Under the pieces are notes generated by a model, which worked only from the letters and a program-made list of their open reading frames with translations, was not told where the DNA came from and searched no databases. Below are positions 1 to 5,291 of a stretch of DNA of 5,338 bases, piece by piece (position 1 is the first letter of the stretch; each line of letters starts with the position of its first letter). The stretch is from positions 1-5,338 of the forward strand of contig JANOVV010000097.1 in NCBI GenBank assembly GCA_031417555.1, given 5' to 3'. The position numbers were made by a program, and so were the translations under genes. This stretch comes from JADKIH01 sp031417555. Lineage in GTDB: Bacteria; Bacteroidota; Bacteroidia; AKYH767-A; 2013-40CM-41-45.

Positions 1-138
1 CTATTTTACAAATTCTATCTGTTAGTTTATTCGAGAAAATGCCCATCAAACAAGCATTTCAAGAAAATGAAAATAACAACTTAACTGAACAAGTCTGTAA
101 TCAATTGAATATCTTTGAGTAATAACCGGACACTATTG
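1..138 (+). mobile_element. Right end of an IS4-like insertion sequence (partial)
   Basis: The transposase tail implies that the right terminus of an insertion sequence lies a short distance after its stop at 122. A GC-richer motif, CCGGACACTATTG at 126-138, stands out from the AT-rich surroundings and is a candidate terminal inverted repeat. The left end is outside the window, so neither the matching repeat nor a target-site duplication can be checked. The boundary given is an estimate and could be tens of bases further right. Confidence 0.35.
3..122 (+). CDS. IS4-family transposase, C-terminal end only (partial)
   Basis: The reading frame is open from the window edge and ends at TAA 120-122, giving 39 residues. 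It begins ILQILSVSLFEKMPIKQAF and ends in CNQLNIFE. From memory, this pattern (ILQI, then S-L-[FL]-[ED]-K-x-P-[IL], then a polar stretch and a closing N-Q-L-x-[IL]-F) is the C-terminus of DDE transposases of the IS4 group with an N-terminal DUF4372 domain, which are abundant in Bacteroidota. The catalytic DDE residues would lie to the left, outside the window, so whether the element is active cannot be judged. The gene converges on the phosphatase gene, with 75 bases between the stops. The other two plus-strand frames here are interrupted by stops. I am fairly sure of the family and unsure of the subgroup. Confidence 0.75.
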   Translation: MLQILSVSLFEKMPIKQAFQENENNNLTEQVCNQLNIFE

Positions 139-197
139 ATACTTTATAATAAAAGAATATTGATTGGAAGACGGCTACTCAGGAATAAAAAATCAAT

Positions 198-2861
198 TTA
201 ATATACAATGAACCTTTTCGAAACATTAATAACGTCTCCTAAAATATTTACTAAAAATATTCCCGGAGGTAAGTTTTTCATTGATTTGTTAAAATATAGA
301 TCTTCCCCTTCTGGCTTCAGAAATGATTTTTTGAAAATAATATTTCCTGTAATATCGGTAATGGTTATTACAATCGTAGCTTTTACCCGATTATTAAACC
401 TGATATGAAAATTGCCATCCGAAGGATTAGGGTAGATGAAAACCGGATTGTCCGGATTAATTTGCTCTGACGAAATACTACGGTAAATTGCCGGTGGAAT
501 AGTTTTAATAATAGAAAACGAATCAGCTACTACTCCGACACTTGTTAAGAATTTACTTGTCAATGTGTCACCATATACATCAAGTATCAGACTTCCACTA
601 ACATTGTTTATTGATGTGAACATTGCATTGTGAGGATAGCCCGGTGAAGTACCTGTTCCGATTTCTCCGGAGACCCCACAAACGACATACACAGTCCCTG
701 AATAGTTTTGTGCTGATTTAAAATAAGGGCCGCCGCCGCTTTGGACAATATTTCCTGTAGAAGAAAATGTTGAATCGAATGTAGATTCAAGTCCATAATG
801 ATTTTTAATAAAATAACTTCTTTCATAATTGTGGCTGTGTCCTGATAATACCAAGTCCACCCCGAAGGATTCCAATAAGGGAATGATATTGTTTCGCATA
901 TCTTTTAATTCTATATCGATGTCAGAATTATGGCTTCCTTTTGAATATGGCGGATGATGAAAAAATGCAACTGTCCATTGCTGATTATTATTGGTTAAAT
1001 CGTTTCGTAGCCATTGATACATATTGCTCAAAGAATCATTATATGATCCGTAACTATCGAGCGAAATAAAATGAATATTTCCATAATTCGTCGAATAGTA
1101 TTTTTCAGTTCCTGAAGAAAGAGGTAAATTGAAAATAGAAAAGTATGCAAAATTATTTCCTAATGATGCTGCACTCTGATAACCCGAACTTCCATAATCA
1201 TGATTTCCGAGACTGGGAATCAATGGCAGATTTTTAAAAATTGATTCGTAAATATTAAAAACGGTTGTCTGGTATTCAACGTCTGTTCCTTTAACATATG
1301 CATTATCTCCGAGCCAAAGCCAGCCATTTATTATTTGACCGGCTTTAAAATTTGAAAATGAATTTCTAACAGCTAATTGCGTATTTCCAATGATTCCAAA
1401 ATCTCCGGTCACCCAAAATTTTAAAGGCACAATATCTTCTTTAACCGGAGCAGTATAAAAATAATTATTAATATCTCCTTGTAAAGAGGCCGAAGTTGTT
1501 CCGACAGAATAATAATATTTCGTATTTGGAGAAAGGTTTCTTAATACAATCAAATGTTCAGTAGTTAATATAGAATCAATTAATGAATCACTCAGGTTAG
1601 AAACCAATTGGCCAAATTTAACCATACTGTTCGAAGGGATATTTGTTCTCCATTGAATAGAAATACTGTCCTTTGTAGGAATAGTCATGTATGGACCTCT
1701 CAGTAATGATAGTGAAGGTGGAATAGCCAATGTTGTAAAAATACCAATCGGTGAGATGGAGCTTAATGAATTTACAGAACAAACAGCTTGAACAGTAAAT
1801 TCATAATTTGTCGATGGCTGTAGATTATTTAAAACAAGAGAAGTTGAATTCGTGACGATTGGAGAAGAATATGCTGCACCCACATTACGTTTCCTAAACC
1901 TGACGTTATATGAAGGAGCACCAATAACGGCAGTCCAAAATATTTCTGCAGAATTAGTTGTTTTATTTATAGTGCCGAATAAATTTACATTGGGGGTTTC
2001 ACAAGGGTTTGCAAGTGTTAAAAAACTTTTTGGCGATGAAATTGCGCTATTTATATTTCCGGCACAAACCGATTGAAGAGTATATTCATAGGTAGTAGAT
2101 TGTAGTAAATTTGATAAATAAACAGTCGGCGTAATCGTATTGATTGGACTAGAATATGATAATCCCGAATTTTTTATTCTGTATCTTAATTTATACGATT
2201 GTACACCTGAAACCGGAGGCCAGTAAATTCTCGCGGCATTAAATGAAATACTATCCCCGCCGGATAAATTGATATCGGGAGTAGAACAAGGTGGTGGATT
2301 TCCAATTAATTGCAGGACAAAAGTTACGTCGCTTGATGTTGCAGTTACGTTATGAACTTCGGCAGCGATAACATTATTTCCAGCAATAAAATAAGATGTC
2401 GGAAAATTTACTGTATAAGTAGTATTGCCATCATCGGAACAAGTTGAAGAGGCTTTCGTATTATAACTGATGGCTCCTGCCGGCATATTGTTTCTGTAAA
2501 CTTCTGTGTTGTTCACATAAACAACAATGCCATCATCGCGTCTTATCTTTAAAACAAAACCGGAATATAAAGCTGGATTAATGATGGTCAGATTCTTTCT
2601 AAAATAATAACCTATTTTTCCACTAATGATGTTTGTTGTGGGAGAATCTCCAAAACCCAACTCGGCAGCACCAGAACGCCATGAAGAATCAACAAATGTA
2701 TTTAAGCGCCAGTTAATTCCTTGGTTGGAGCCATTGTCTAAATATTTCCAGGTAGTATTAGTGGCGATGAGCGTTGTTTGTGCGTTACATGAAAAGGTTT
2801 TAATAAAACTTAACAATATGCTGAGTGATATTGCCAATAAATAAGGATGGTTTGTTTTCAA
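198..2861 (-). CDS. Secreted purple-acid-phosphatase-like metallophosphoesterase with fibronectin III repeats and T9SS sorting domain
   Basis: Predicted extracellular or surface phosphomonoesterase of 887 residues. In order: signal peptide (about 1-28, ending near C-N-A-Q, no lipobox); a galactose-binding-like beta-sandwich (about 30-187, with YFRKN and RDDGIVVYVN) of a type common in Bacteroidota surface proteins; two fibronectin III repeats (about 192-286 and 287-379); a purple acid phosphatase N-domain (about 384-473); the metallophosphoesterase domain (about 480-770); and a T9SS type A sorting tail (about 807-887, YPNPSDGNF, ending KRFIVY). The metal-binding motifs are complete: GDFG (D487), GDNAY (D519 and Y522, the purple acid phosphatase tyrosine), GNHD (N553, H554), FFHHPP (H635) and GHSHNYER (H675, H677). 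Activity is therefore likely; the natural substrate is unknown. The start is TTG at 2859-2861. An in-frame stop lies at 2886-2888 with no ATG or GTG between, and the signal peptide begins right at the TTG. There is no Shine-Dalgarno; the bases before it are pyrimidine-rich. Confidence 0.92.
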   Translation of the reverse strand: MKTNHPYLLAISLSILLSFIKTFSCNAQTTLIATNTTWKYLDNGSNQGINWRLNTFVDSSWRSGAAELGFGDSPTTNIISGKIGYYFRKNLTIINPALYSGFVLKIRRDDGIVVYVNNTEVYRNNMPAGAISYNTKASSTCSDDGNTTYTVNFPTSYFIAGNNVIAAEVHNVTATSSDVTFVLQLIGNPPPCSTPDINLSGGDSISFNAARIYWPPVSGVQSYKLRYRIKNSGLSYSSPINTITPTVYLSNLLQSTTYEYTLQSVCAGNINSAISSPKSFLTLANPCETPNVNLFGTINKTTNSAEIFWTAVIGAPSYNVRFRKRNVGAAYSSPIVTNSTSLVLNNLQPSTNYEFTVQAVCSVNSLSSISPIGIFTTLAIPPSLSLLRGPYMTIPTKDSISIQWRTNIPSNSMVKFGQLVSNLSDSLIDSILTTEHLIVLRNLSPNTKYYYSVGTTSASLQGDINNYFYTAPVKEDIVPLKFWVTGDFGIIGNTQLAVRNSFSNFKAGQIINGWLWLGDNAYVKGTDVEYQTTVFNIYESIFKNLPLIPSLGNHDYGSSGYQSAASLGNNFAYFSIFNLPLSSGTEKYYSTNYGNIHFISLDSYGSYNDSLSNMYQWLRNDLTNNNQQWTVAFFHHPPYSKGSHNSDIDIELKDMRNNIIPLLESFGVDLVLSGHSHNYERSYFIKNHYGLESTFDSTFSSTGNIVQSGGGPYFKSAQNYSGTVYVVCGVSGEIGTGTSPGYPHNAMFTSINNVSGSLILDVYGDTLTSKFLTSVGVVADSFSIIKTIPPAIYRSISSEQINPDNPVFIYPNPSDGNFHIRFNNRVKATIVITITDITGNIIFKKSFLKPEGEDLYFNKSMKNLPPGIFLVNILGDVINVSKRFIVY
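1725..2288 (-). repeat. Two tandem fibronectin type III-like repeats inside the phosphatase gene
   Basis: Residues 192-286 and 287-379 are two copies of one module about 95 residues long. Each opens with C-x-T-P-[DN]-[IV]-N-L, continues through an x-[AE]-x-I-[YF]-W core to SY-[KN]-[LV]-R-[YF]-R, then SYSSPI or AYSSPI, then a [LN]-NL-x-x-[SN]-T-x-YE-[YF]-T-[LV]-Q-[SA]-V-C strand, and closes with a TL linker. They probably act as spacers or adhesive modules between the N-terminal sandwich and the catalytic half. The copies have diverged, so this is an old duplication and not a recent one. Confidence 0.75.
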
Positions 2862-2944
2862 GGGAAAGGAATAAAGAAATGAGGCTTACTAATATAAAGA
2901 TCGTTTATTTTTATTAGAAACTTTAAAAATATGAAATTTGTATT

Positions 2945-3123
2945 ATGAGTCTTAATTTAGAGTGCAGAATTTGTAATCATAACCATTTTATTCTTTGAAA
3001 AAAGCTTATAAAGAGAAAGTATTGTCAAAAGCGATAGAATCTTTTATTCATAATTGAAGAAAAGGTATATTAAAAGCAAAAGCACAAAGCAAATTCTACC
3101 TGTTTTCCCGATGGCAACAATAA
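2945..3123 (+). pseudogene. Possible decayed small gene (zinc-knuckle-like start, frameshift and in-frame stop)
   Basis: An ATG at 2945 opens 17 codons that include ECRICNHNHF, with a C-x-x-C pair resembling the start of a zinc ribbon, then TGA at 2996-2998. A frame shifted relative to this continues from about 2983 as YSLKKAYKEKVLSKAIESF, meets TGA at 3055-3057, and continues in the same frame as RKGILKAKAQSKFYLFSRWQ to TAA at 3121-3123. The residue make-up looks more protein-like than expected for random AT-rich DNA. The simplest reading is a small protein of about 60 residues broken by one frameshift and one stop. I do not recognise a family, and chance open frames in AT-rich sequence are a real alternative. 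Confidence 0.2.
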
Positions 3124-3128
3124 ACAAT

Positions 3129-3218
3129 TTAACTCGGTGATTTTTTAAACAGAAATTTTATCTCTCTCATTTTAATAGTTGCTTCTTTAACTAACAATCG
3201 TTTAATTTGATGGGACAT
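3129..3218 (-). CDS. Possible 29-residue basic peptide or gene remnant
   Basis: ATG at 3216-3218 opens 29 codons ending at TAA 3129-3131. The peptide starts MSHQIKRLLVKEATIKMREI and ends in FLFKKSPS, so it is rich in lysine and arginine and may be helical. It lies between the RhuM/Fic gene and the possible decayed gene, and is convergent with the latter. No ribosome-binding site is visible and no family is recognised. It could be a short regulatory peptide, a remnant of a longer gene, or chance; its length gives little support. Confidence 0.12.
   Translation of the reverse strand: MSHQIKRLLVKEATIKMREIKFLFKKSPS
3179..3209 (+). promoter_or_regulatory. Weak candidate Bacteroidota-type promoter for the RhuM/Fic gene
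   Basis: TTG at 3179-3181 is followed after 20 bases by TTAATTTG at 3202-3209, one mismatch from the TAnnTTTG -7 element. The spacing fits the usual 19-21 bases of the primary sigma factor in this phylum. It lies about 68 bases before the ATG at 3278. AT-rich DNA yields such matches easily, so this is only a candidate. Confidence 0.2.
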
Positions 3219-3277
3219 ATTTTCTAATGTCAACCTAAGAAATTATTTTTTAACAATAAAAAAATTAGCTGACTGAC

Positions 3278-4276
3278 ATGAAAAACAAAAGTGAAATAGT
3301 AATATACAAGGCAGAAGATGGTTCTACTGTAATTGATGTTCAGTTACAGGCGGAAACCGTTTGGTTATCCCAAGCACAAATTGTTGAACTTTTTCAATCA
3401 AGTAAGGCTAATATAAGCGAGCATATTAAGCATATAGTTAAATCAGACGAACTTAGTCGGAAATCAACTGTTCGGAAATTCCGAACAGTTCAATTGGAAG
3501 GGAAAAGGAAGGTAGCCAGAGAAATTGAGTTTTTCAATCTTGATATGATTATCTCATTGGGATATCGTGTCAACTCAAAGAGAGGAACTCAATTCCGCAT
3601 TTGGGCTAACAAGATATTAAAAGATTTCCTCCTTAAAGGATATGCTTTAAATGAAAAACGGCTTAAAGAACAAACACAACAAAAACTTTTAGAACTCCAA
3701 CGTACGGTAAAATTAATTCAATCTGTTGCCGGGCAAAAAAAACTTTCTACAATCGAAGCCACAGGCTTACTGAATATTATTTCTGATTACACCTTAGCGC
3801 TTGATGTTCTGGATAAATACGACCACGAACAGCTGAAAATTACAGGCACCGAGAAAAAGCAAAAGTTCCTTATTGATATTGAACAAGCTCGTAAAGCAAT
3901 TGATGTATTGAGAAAAAAATTCAAGTCATCTTTACTGTTTGGAAAAGAGAAGGACGAATCCTTCCAAAGCTCAGTAGCTACCATTTACCAAACATTCGAT
4001 AAAAAGGAATTGTATCCTAGTGTTGAAGAAAAAGCAGCACACTTACTTTATTTTGTAGTGAAGAATCACTCTTTTGTAGATGGCAATAAACGCATCGCTG
4101 CATTTTTGTTTGTATGGTTTTTGGAAAGGAATGGTTTGTTATATCGCAAAGACGGAAGCAAGCGTCTTGCTGACAATGCTCTTGTTGCTCTTACGCTGCT
4201 CATTGCAGAAAGCAAAGCAGAGGAAATGGAAATGATGGTAAAGGTGATTGTGAATTTAATAAATAATAAAAATTAA
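3278..4276 (+). CDS. RhuM-family protein with C-terminal Fic/Doc domain
   Basis: Protein of 332 residues, full length for the RhuM/Fic-Doc family (about 330-345 residues), which is named after rhuM of Salmonella pathogenicity island 3 and whose cellular role is not established. The N-terminal RhuM region (about 5-120) holds a helix-turn-helix-like segment (ETVWLSQAQIVELFQ, then SKANISEHIKHI, 26-53) and the conserved NLDMIISLGYRVNS and GTQFRIWA blocks (87-110). A helical linker (about 122-160) leads to the Fic/Doc domain (about 160-325). The Fic motif is H264-S-F-V-D268-G-N270-K-R272, closer to the Doc form (GNKR) than to the canonical AMPylating GNGRxxR form. Fic enzymes transfer AMP or phosphate to protein targets; which applies here cannot be read from sequence. 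I see no (S/T)xxxE(G/N) self-inhibition motif. ATG at 3278 matches the family start; no Shine-Dalgarno is present. No antitoxin-like partner adjoins it. Confidence 0.93.
   Translation: MKNKSEIVIYKAEDGSTVIDVQLQAETVWLSQAQIVELFQSSKANISEHIKHIVKSDELSRKSTVRKFRTVQLEGKRKVAREIEFFNLDMIISLGYRVNSKRGTQFRIWANKILKDFLLKGYALNEKRLKEQTQQKLLELQRTVKLIQSVAGQKKLSTIEATGLLNIISDYTLALDVLDKYDHEQLKITGTEKKQKFLIDIEQARKAIDVLRKKFKSSLLFGKEKDESFQSSVATIYQTFDKKELYPSVEEKAAHLLYFVVKNHSFVDGNKRIAAFLFVWFLERNGLLYRKDGSKRLADNALVALTLLIAESKAEEMEMMVKVIVNLINNKN
3466..3490 (+). repeat. Perfect 12+1+12 palindrome inside the RhuM/Fic coding sequence
   Basis: AACTGTTCGGAA at 3466-3477 is followed by one A and then its exact reverse complement TTCCGAACAGTT at 3479-3490. 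The left arm overlaps a short direct repeat, TCGGAAAT at 3457-3464 and 3472-3479, spaced 15 bases. In the protein this is the basic stretch R61-K-S-T-V-R-K-F-R-T-V, in which R-K recurs five residues apart. The symmetry may simply follow from the conserved peptide, or it may be a binding site or RNA hairpin. Confidence 0.9.
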
Positions 4277-4284
4277 CCTTCGCT

Positions 4285-4351
4285 CGTCGTAGTCTTAAGC
4301 AAGTATTGCATATAAATTAATAAAGAAGGTATTGTTTGCGAGACTACGACG
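4285..4351. repeat. Perfect 11-base inverted repeat just after the RhuM/Fic gene
   Basis: CGTCGTAGTCT at 4285-4295 pairs exactly with AGACTACGACG at 4341-4351, enclosing a 45-base AT-rich loop. The first arm starts 9 bases after the RhuM/Fic stop. The arms are much richer in GC than their surroundings. No T-run follows the second arm, so a standard intrinsic terminator is unlikely; a dispersed intergenic repeat or the edge of a mobile cassette fits better. Confidence 0.7.
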
Positions 4352-4379
4352 CCTTATTCCCCGGCTAAAGTTTATAATG

Positions 4380-4407
4380 CGTCTAACATAGTGTAGTAGG
4401 TTAGGCG
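4380..4407. repeat. Short inverted repeat with integron-like core motifs
   Basis: CGTCTAAC at 4380-4387 pairs with GTTAGGCG at 4400-4407 (eight pairs, one of them G-T) around a 12-base loop. The arms contain GTCTAAC and GTTAGGC, which fit the RYYYAAC and GTTRRRY cores of integron attC sites. The 26-base span is too short for a normal attC, so it is recorded only as an inverted repeat. It lies in a GC-richer patch (about 4338-4435) within otherwise AT-rich DNA. Confidence 0.5.
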
Positions 4408-4500
4408 ACGTTGTCGTGCGAAGTGCTGGATTAGGAAAATATGTACTCTCCCTACTCCCGAATTAAAATCACATTTAAAAATCTAAAGGTTTTCCAAATA

Positions 4501-4536
4501 AAAATATTATGGTATTTTTAATACCCATGATATTTT
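4501..4536 (-). terminator. AT-rich hairpin, probable (bidirectional) terminator
   Basis: The left arm 4501-4516 folds back on the right arm 4520-4536 around a TTT loop: six pairs at the tip (GGTATT with AATACC), a one-base bulge at 4526, then ten pairs including one G-T on the plus strand. It lies 14 bases beyond the stop of the minus-strand gene ending at 4551. On that strand it ends in a T-rich run (ATATTTTTATTT), as an intrinsic terminator should, although the G-T pair becomes an A-C mismatch there. Set between two convergent genes, it may also stop read-through from the RhuM/Fic side. Confidence 0.6.
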
Positions 4537-4550
4537 CATTCTTTAATTGA

Positions 4551-5291
4551 TTATGGAATCGCAGCACCTATACCCATTTGAACATTCGGATCTAACAATA
4601 AAAAGTCAGAACCATCCACAGAACCATCACCATTGAGGTCACCAATATTATAACCGCCTTCTCCATTCTGAATCTTTGGATCGAGTTCAAGAAAATCAGA
4701 ACCATCAACGGCTCCATCCTGATTGATATCACCGCTATAGATTGCAGCGTAAAGGGCATCAAAGGTTATGGCTTCATTGGATAGAAACGCTTGTGATGTC
4801 GCAGAAGAGAATGAATAATTGGTTGTCGCAGTTAACAGCACCGGAGCCGCACTCCATGTTTCGACAGAATTCCTGTGATTTATTTTTAGATAATACGAAC
4901 TATTAGCAACTACCGCCGGACCGAATGAAACAGTTACATCTCCGTTTGTTTTTAGAATTCCCGGCTGACGATCGACTTCTGCATAGGGTGAATTTGGATC
5001 CATGGCGCTGACGAAAATTGTATCGGCATCAAATGGATTCGGCGAAACTCCGGTTATGTTTAAACAATTGCTCATCATTCCTCCTCCGAGGTAGTAACCT
5101 TCAAGAAAAATATTTGCACTTATCGTCAAGTTGCAATCAGGAACTACAGTAAATGTTACATGTGCCCGTGCACTGGAACAACCACCATTTAGGCATTCTT
5201 GATATTCCGCGCAAACAAGTCCACTCTTTCCGCGCCAAAGAAGACCGGTAAAGTTAAGTGCCTGATTTAAGATGATTGCTTGCTGTTTCAC
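4551..5291 (-). CDS. C-terminal part of a secreted protein with two dockerin-like calcium loops; probably truncated at the 5' end
   Basis: Reading frame of 246 residues with a GTG start (5289-5291), preceded in frame by TAA at 5295-5297. Residues about 25-50, ending GGCSSARAHVTFTVV, look like the last strands of an Ig- or PKD-like domain. Residues 54-165 form a beta-sandwich marked by LEGYYLGGGMM and ETWSAAPV. Residues 187-246 are two 30-residue units, each with an EF-hand/dockerin-type loop: D188-x-N-x-D-G-x-V-D-x-x-D199 and D218-x-N-x-D-G-x-V-D-x-x-D229. From memory, this order recurs at the C-terminus of large secreted Bacteroidota proteins, so the right-hand end looks natural. The N-terminus does not: there is no signal peptide, and the frame begins inside an extracellular domain. 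I infer a 5'-truncated gene or a 3' piece cut off by a stop or rearrangement. No T9SS type A tail is present. Its role cannot be stated beyond likely calcium-stabilised surface structure. Confidence 0.7.
   Translation of the reverse strand: MKQQAIILNQALNFTGLLWRGKSGLVCAEYQECLNGGCSSARAHVTFTVVPDCNLTISANIFLEGYYLGGGMMSNCLNITGVSPNPFDADTIFVSAMDPNSPYAEVDRQPGILKTNGDVTVSFGPAVVANSSYYLKINHRNSVETWSAAPVLLTATTNYSFSSATSQAFLSNEAITFDALYAAIYSGDINQDGAVDGSDFLELDPKIQNGEGGYNIGDLNGDGSVDGSDFLLLDPNVQMGIGAAIP
4554..4733 (-). repeat. Tandem 90-base duplication encoding paired calcium-binding loops
   Basis: Residues 187-216 and 217-246 align without gaps: G-D-[IL]-N-x-D-G-[AS]-V-D-G-S-D-F-L-x-L-D-P-x-[IV]-Q, then x-G-x-G. 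All side-chain calcium ligands (positions 1, 3, 5, 9 and 12 of the loop) are present in both. The DNA of the two copies has drifted at synonymous sites, so the duplication is old. Paired loops of this spacing resemble a type I dockerin, but a dockerin-cohesin partnership is not implied by anything in this window. Confidence 0.8.

Larger units (their letters stand above)
2862..3277. other. 416-base divergent intergenic region, AT-rich, no intact gene
   Basis: This gap separates the divergently transcribed phosphatase and RhuM/Fic genes, so it should hold a promoter for each. On the minus strand I find no match to the Bacteroidota TAnnTTTG element near the phosphatase start; on the plus strand there is only the weak candidate listed separately. 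No tRNA-like or strong hairpin structure is visible. Two stretches read as possible decayed or very short coding sequence, at 2945-3123 on the plus strand and 3129-3218 on the minus strand. Confidence 0.7.

Noticed and set aside
159..197. Inverted repeat ATTGATT / AATCAAT just after the phosphatase stop as its terminator
   Set aside because: Only seven pairs, mostly A-T, with a 26-base loop; too weak to call, although a T-rich run follows on the minus strand.
208..408. 66-codon plus-strand reading frame
   Set aside because: It lies wholly opposite the T9SS tail of the phosphatase, whose motifs are unmistakable; it is an antisense shadow. The same applies to the other short frames at 608-826, 1852-2076, 2626-2844 and 3787-3984.
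2970..2997. Plus-strand TTTG ... TATTCTTTG as a Bacteroidota promoter
   Set aside because: The -7 element has one base too many and the spacer is only 15 bases, outside the usual 19-21.
3213..3230. GACAT / ATGTC inverted repeat before the RhuM/Fic gene as an operator
   Set aside because: Five-base arms around an eight-base gap are expected often by chance in this composition.
4381..4406. Integron attC site (GTCTAAC ... GTTAGGC)
   Set aside because: The core motifs fit, but only 12 bases separate them; real attC sites need inner boxes and are at least about 55-60 bases long. No integrase gene is in the window.
4644..4733. Cellulosome dockerin
   Set aside because: The loops match, but no cohesin, scaffoldin or glycoside hydrolase is present, and such paired loops also occur in unrelated secreted Bacteroidota proteins.
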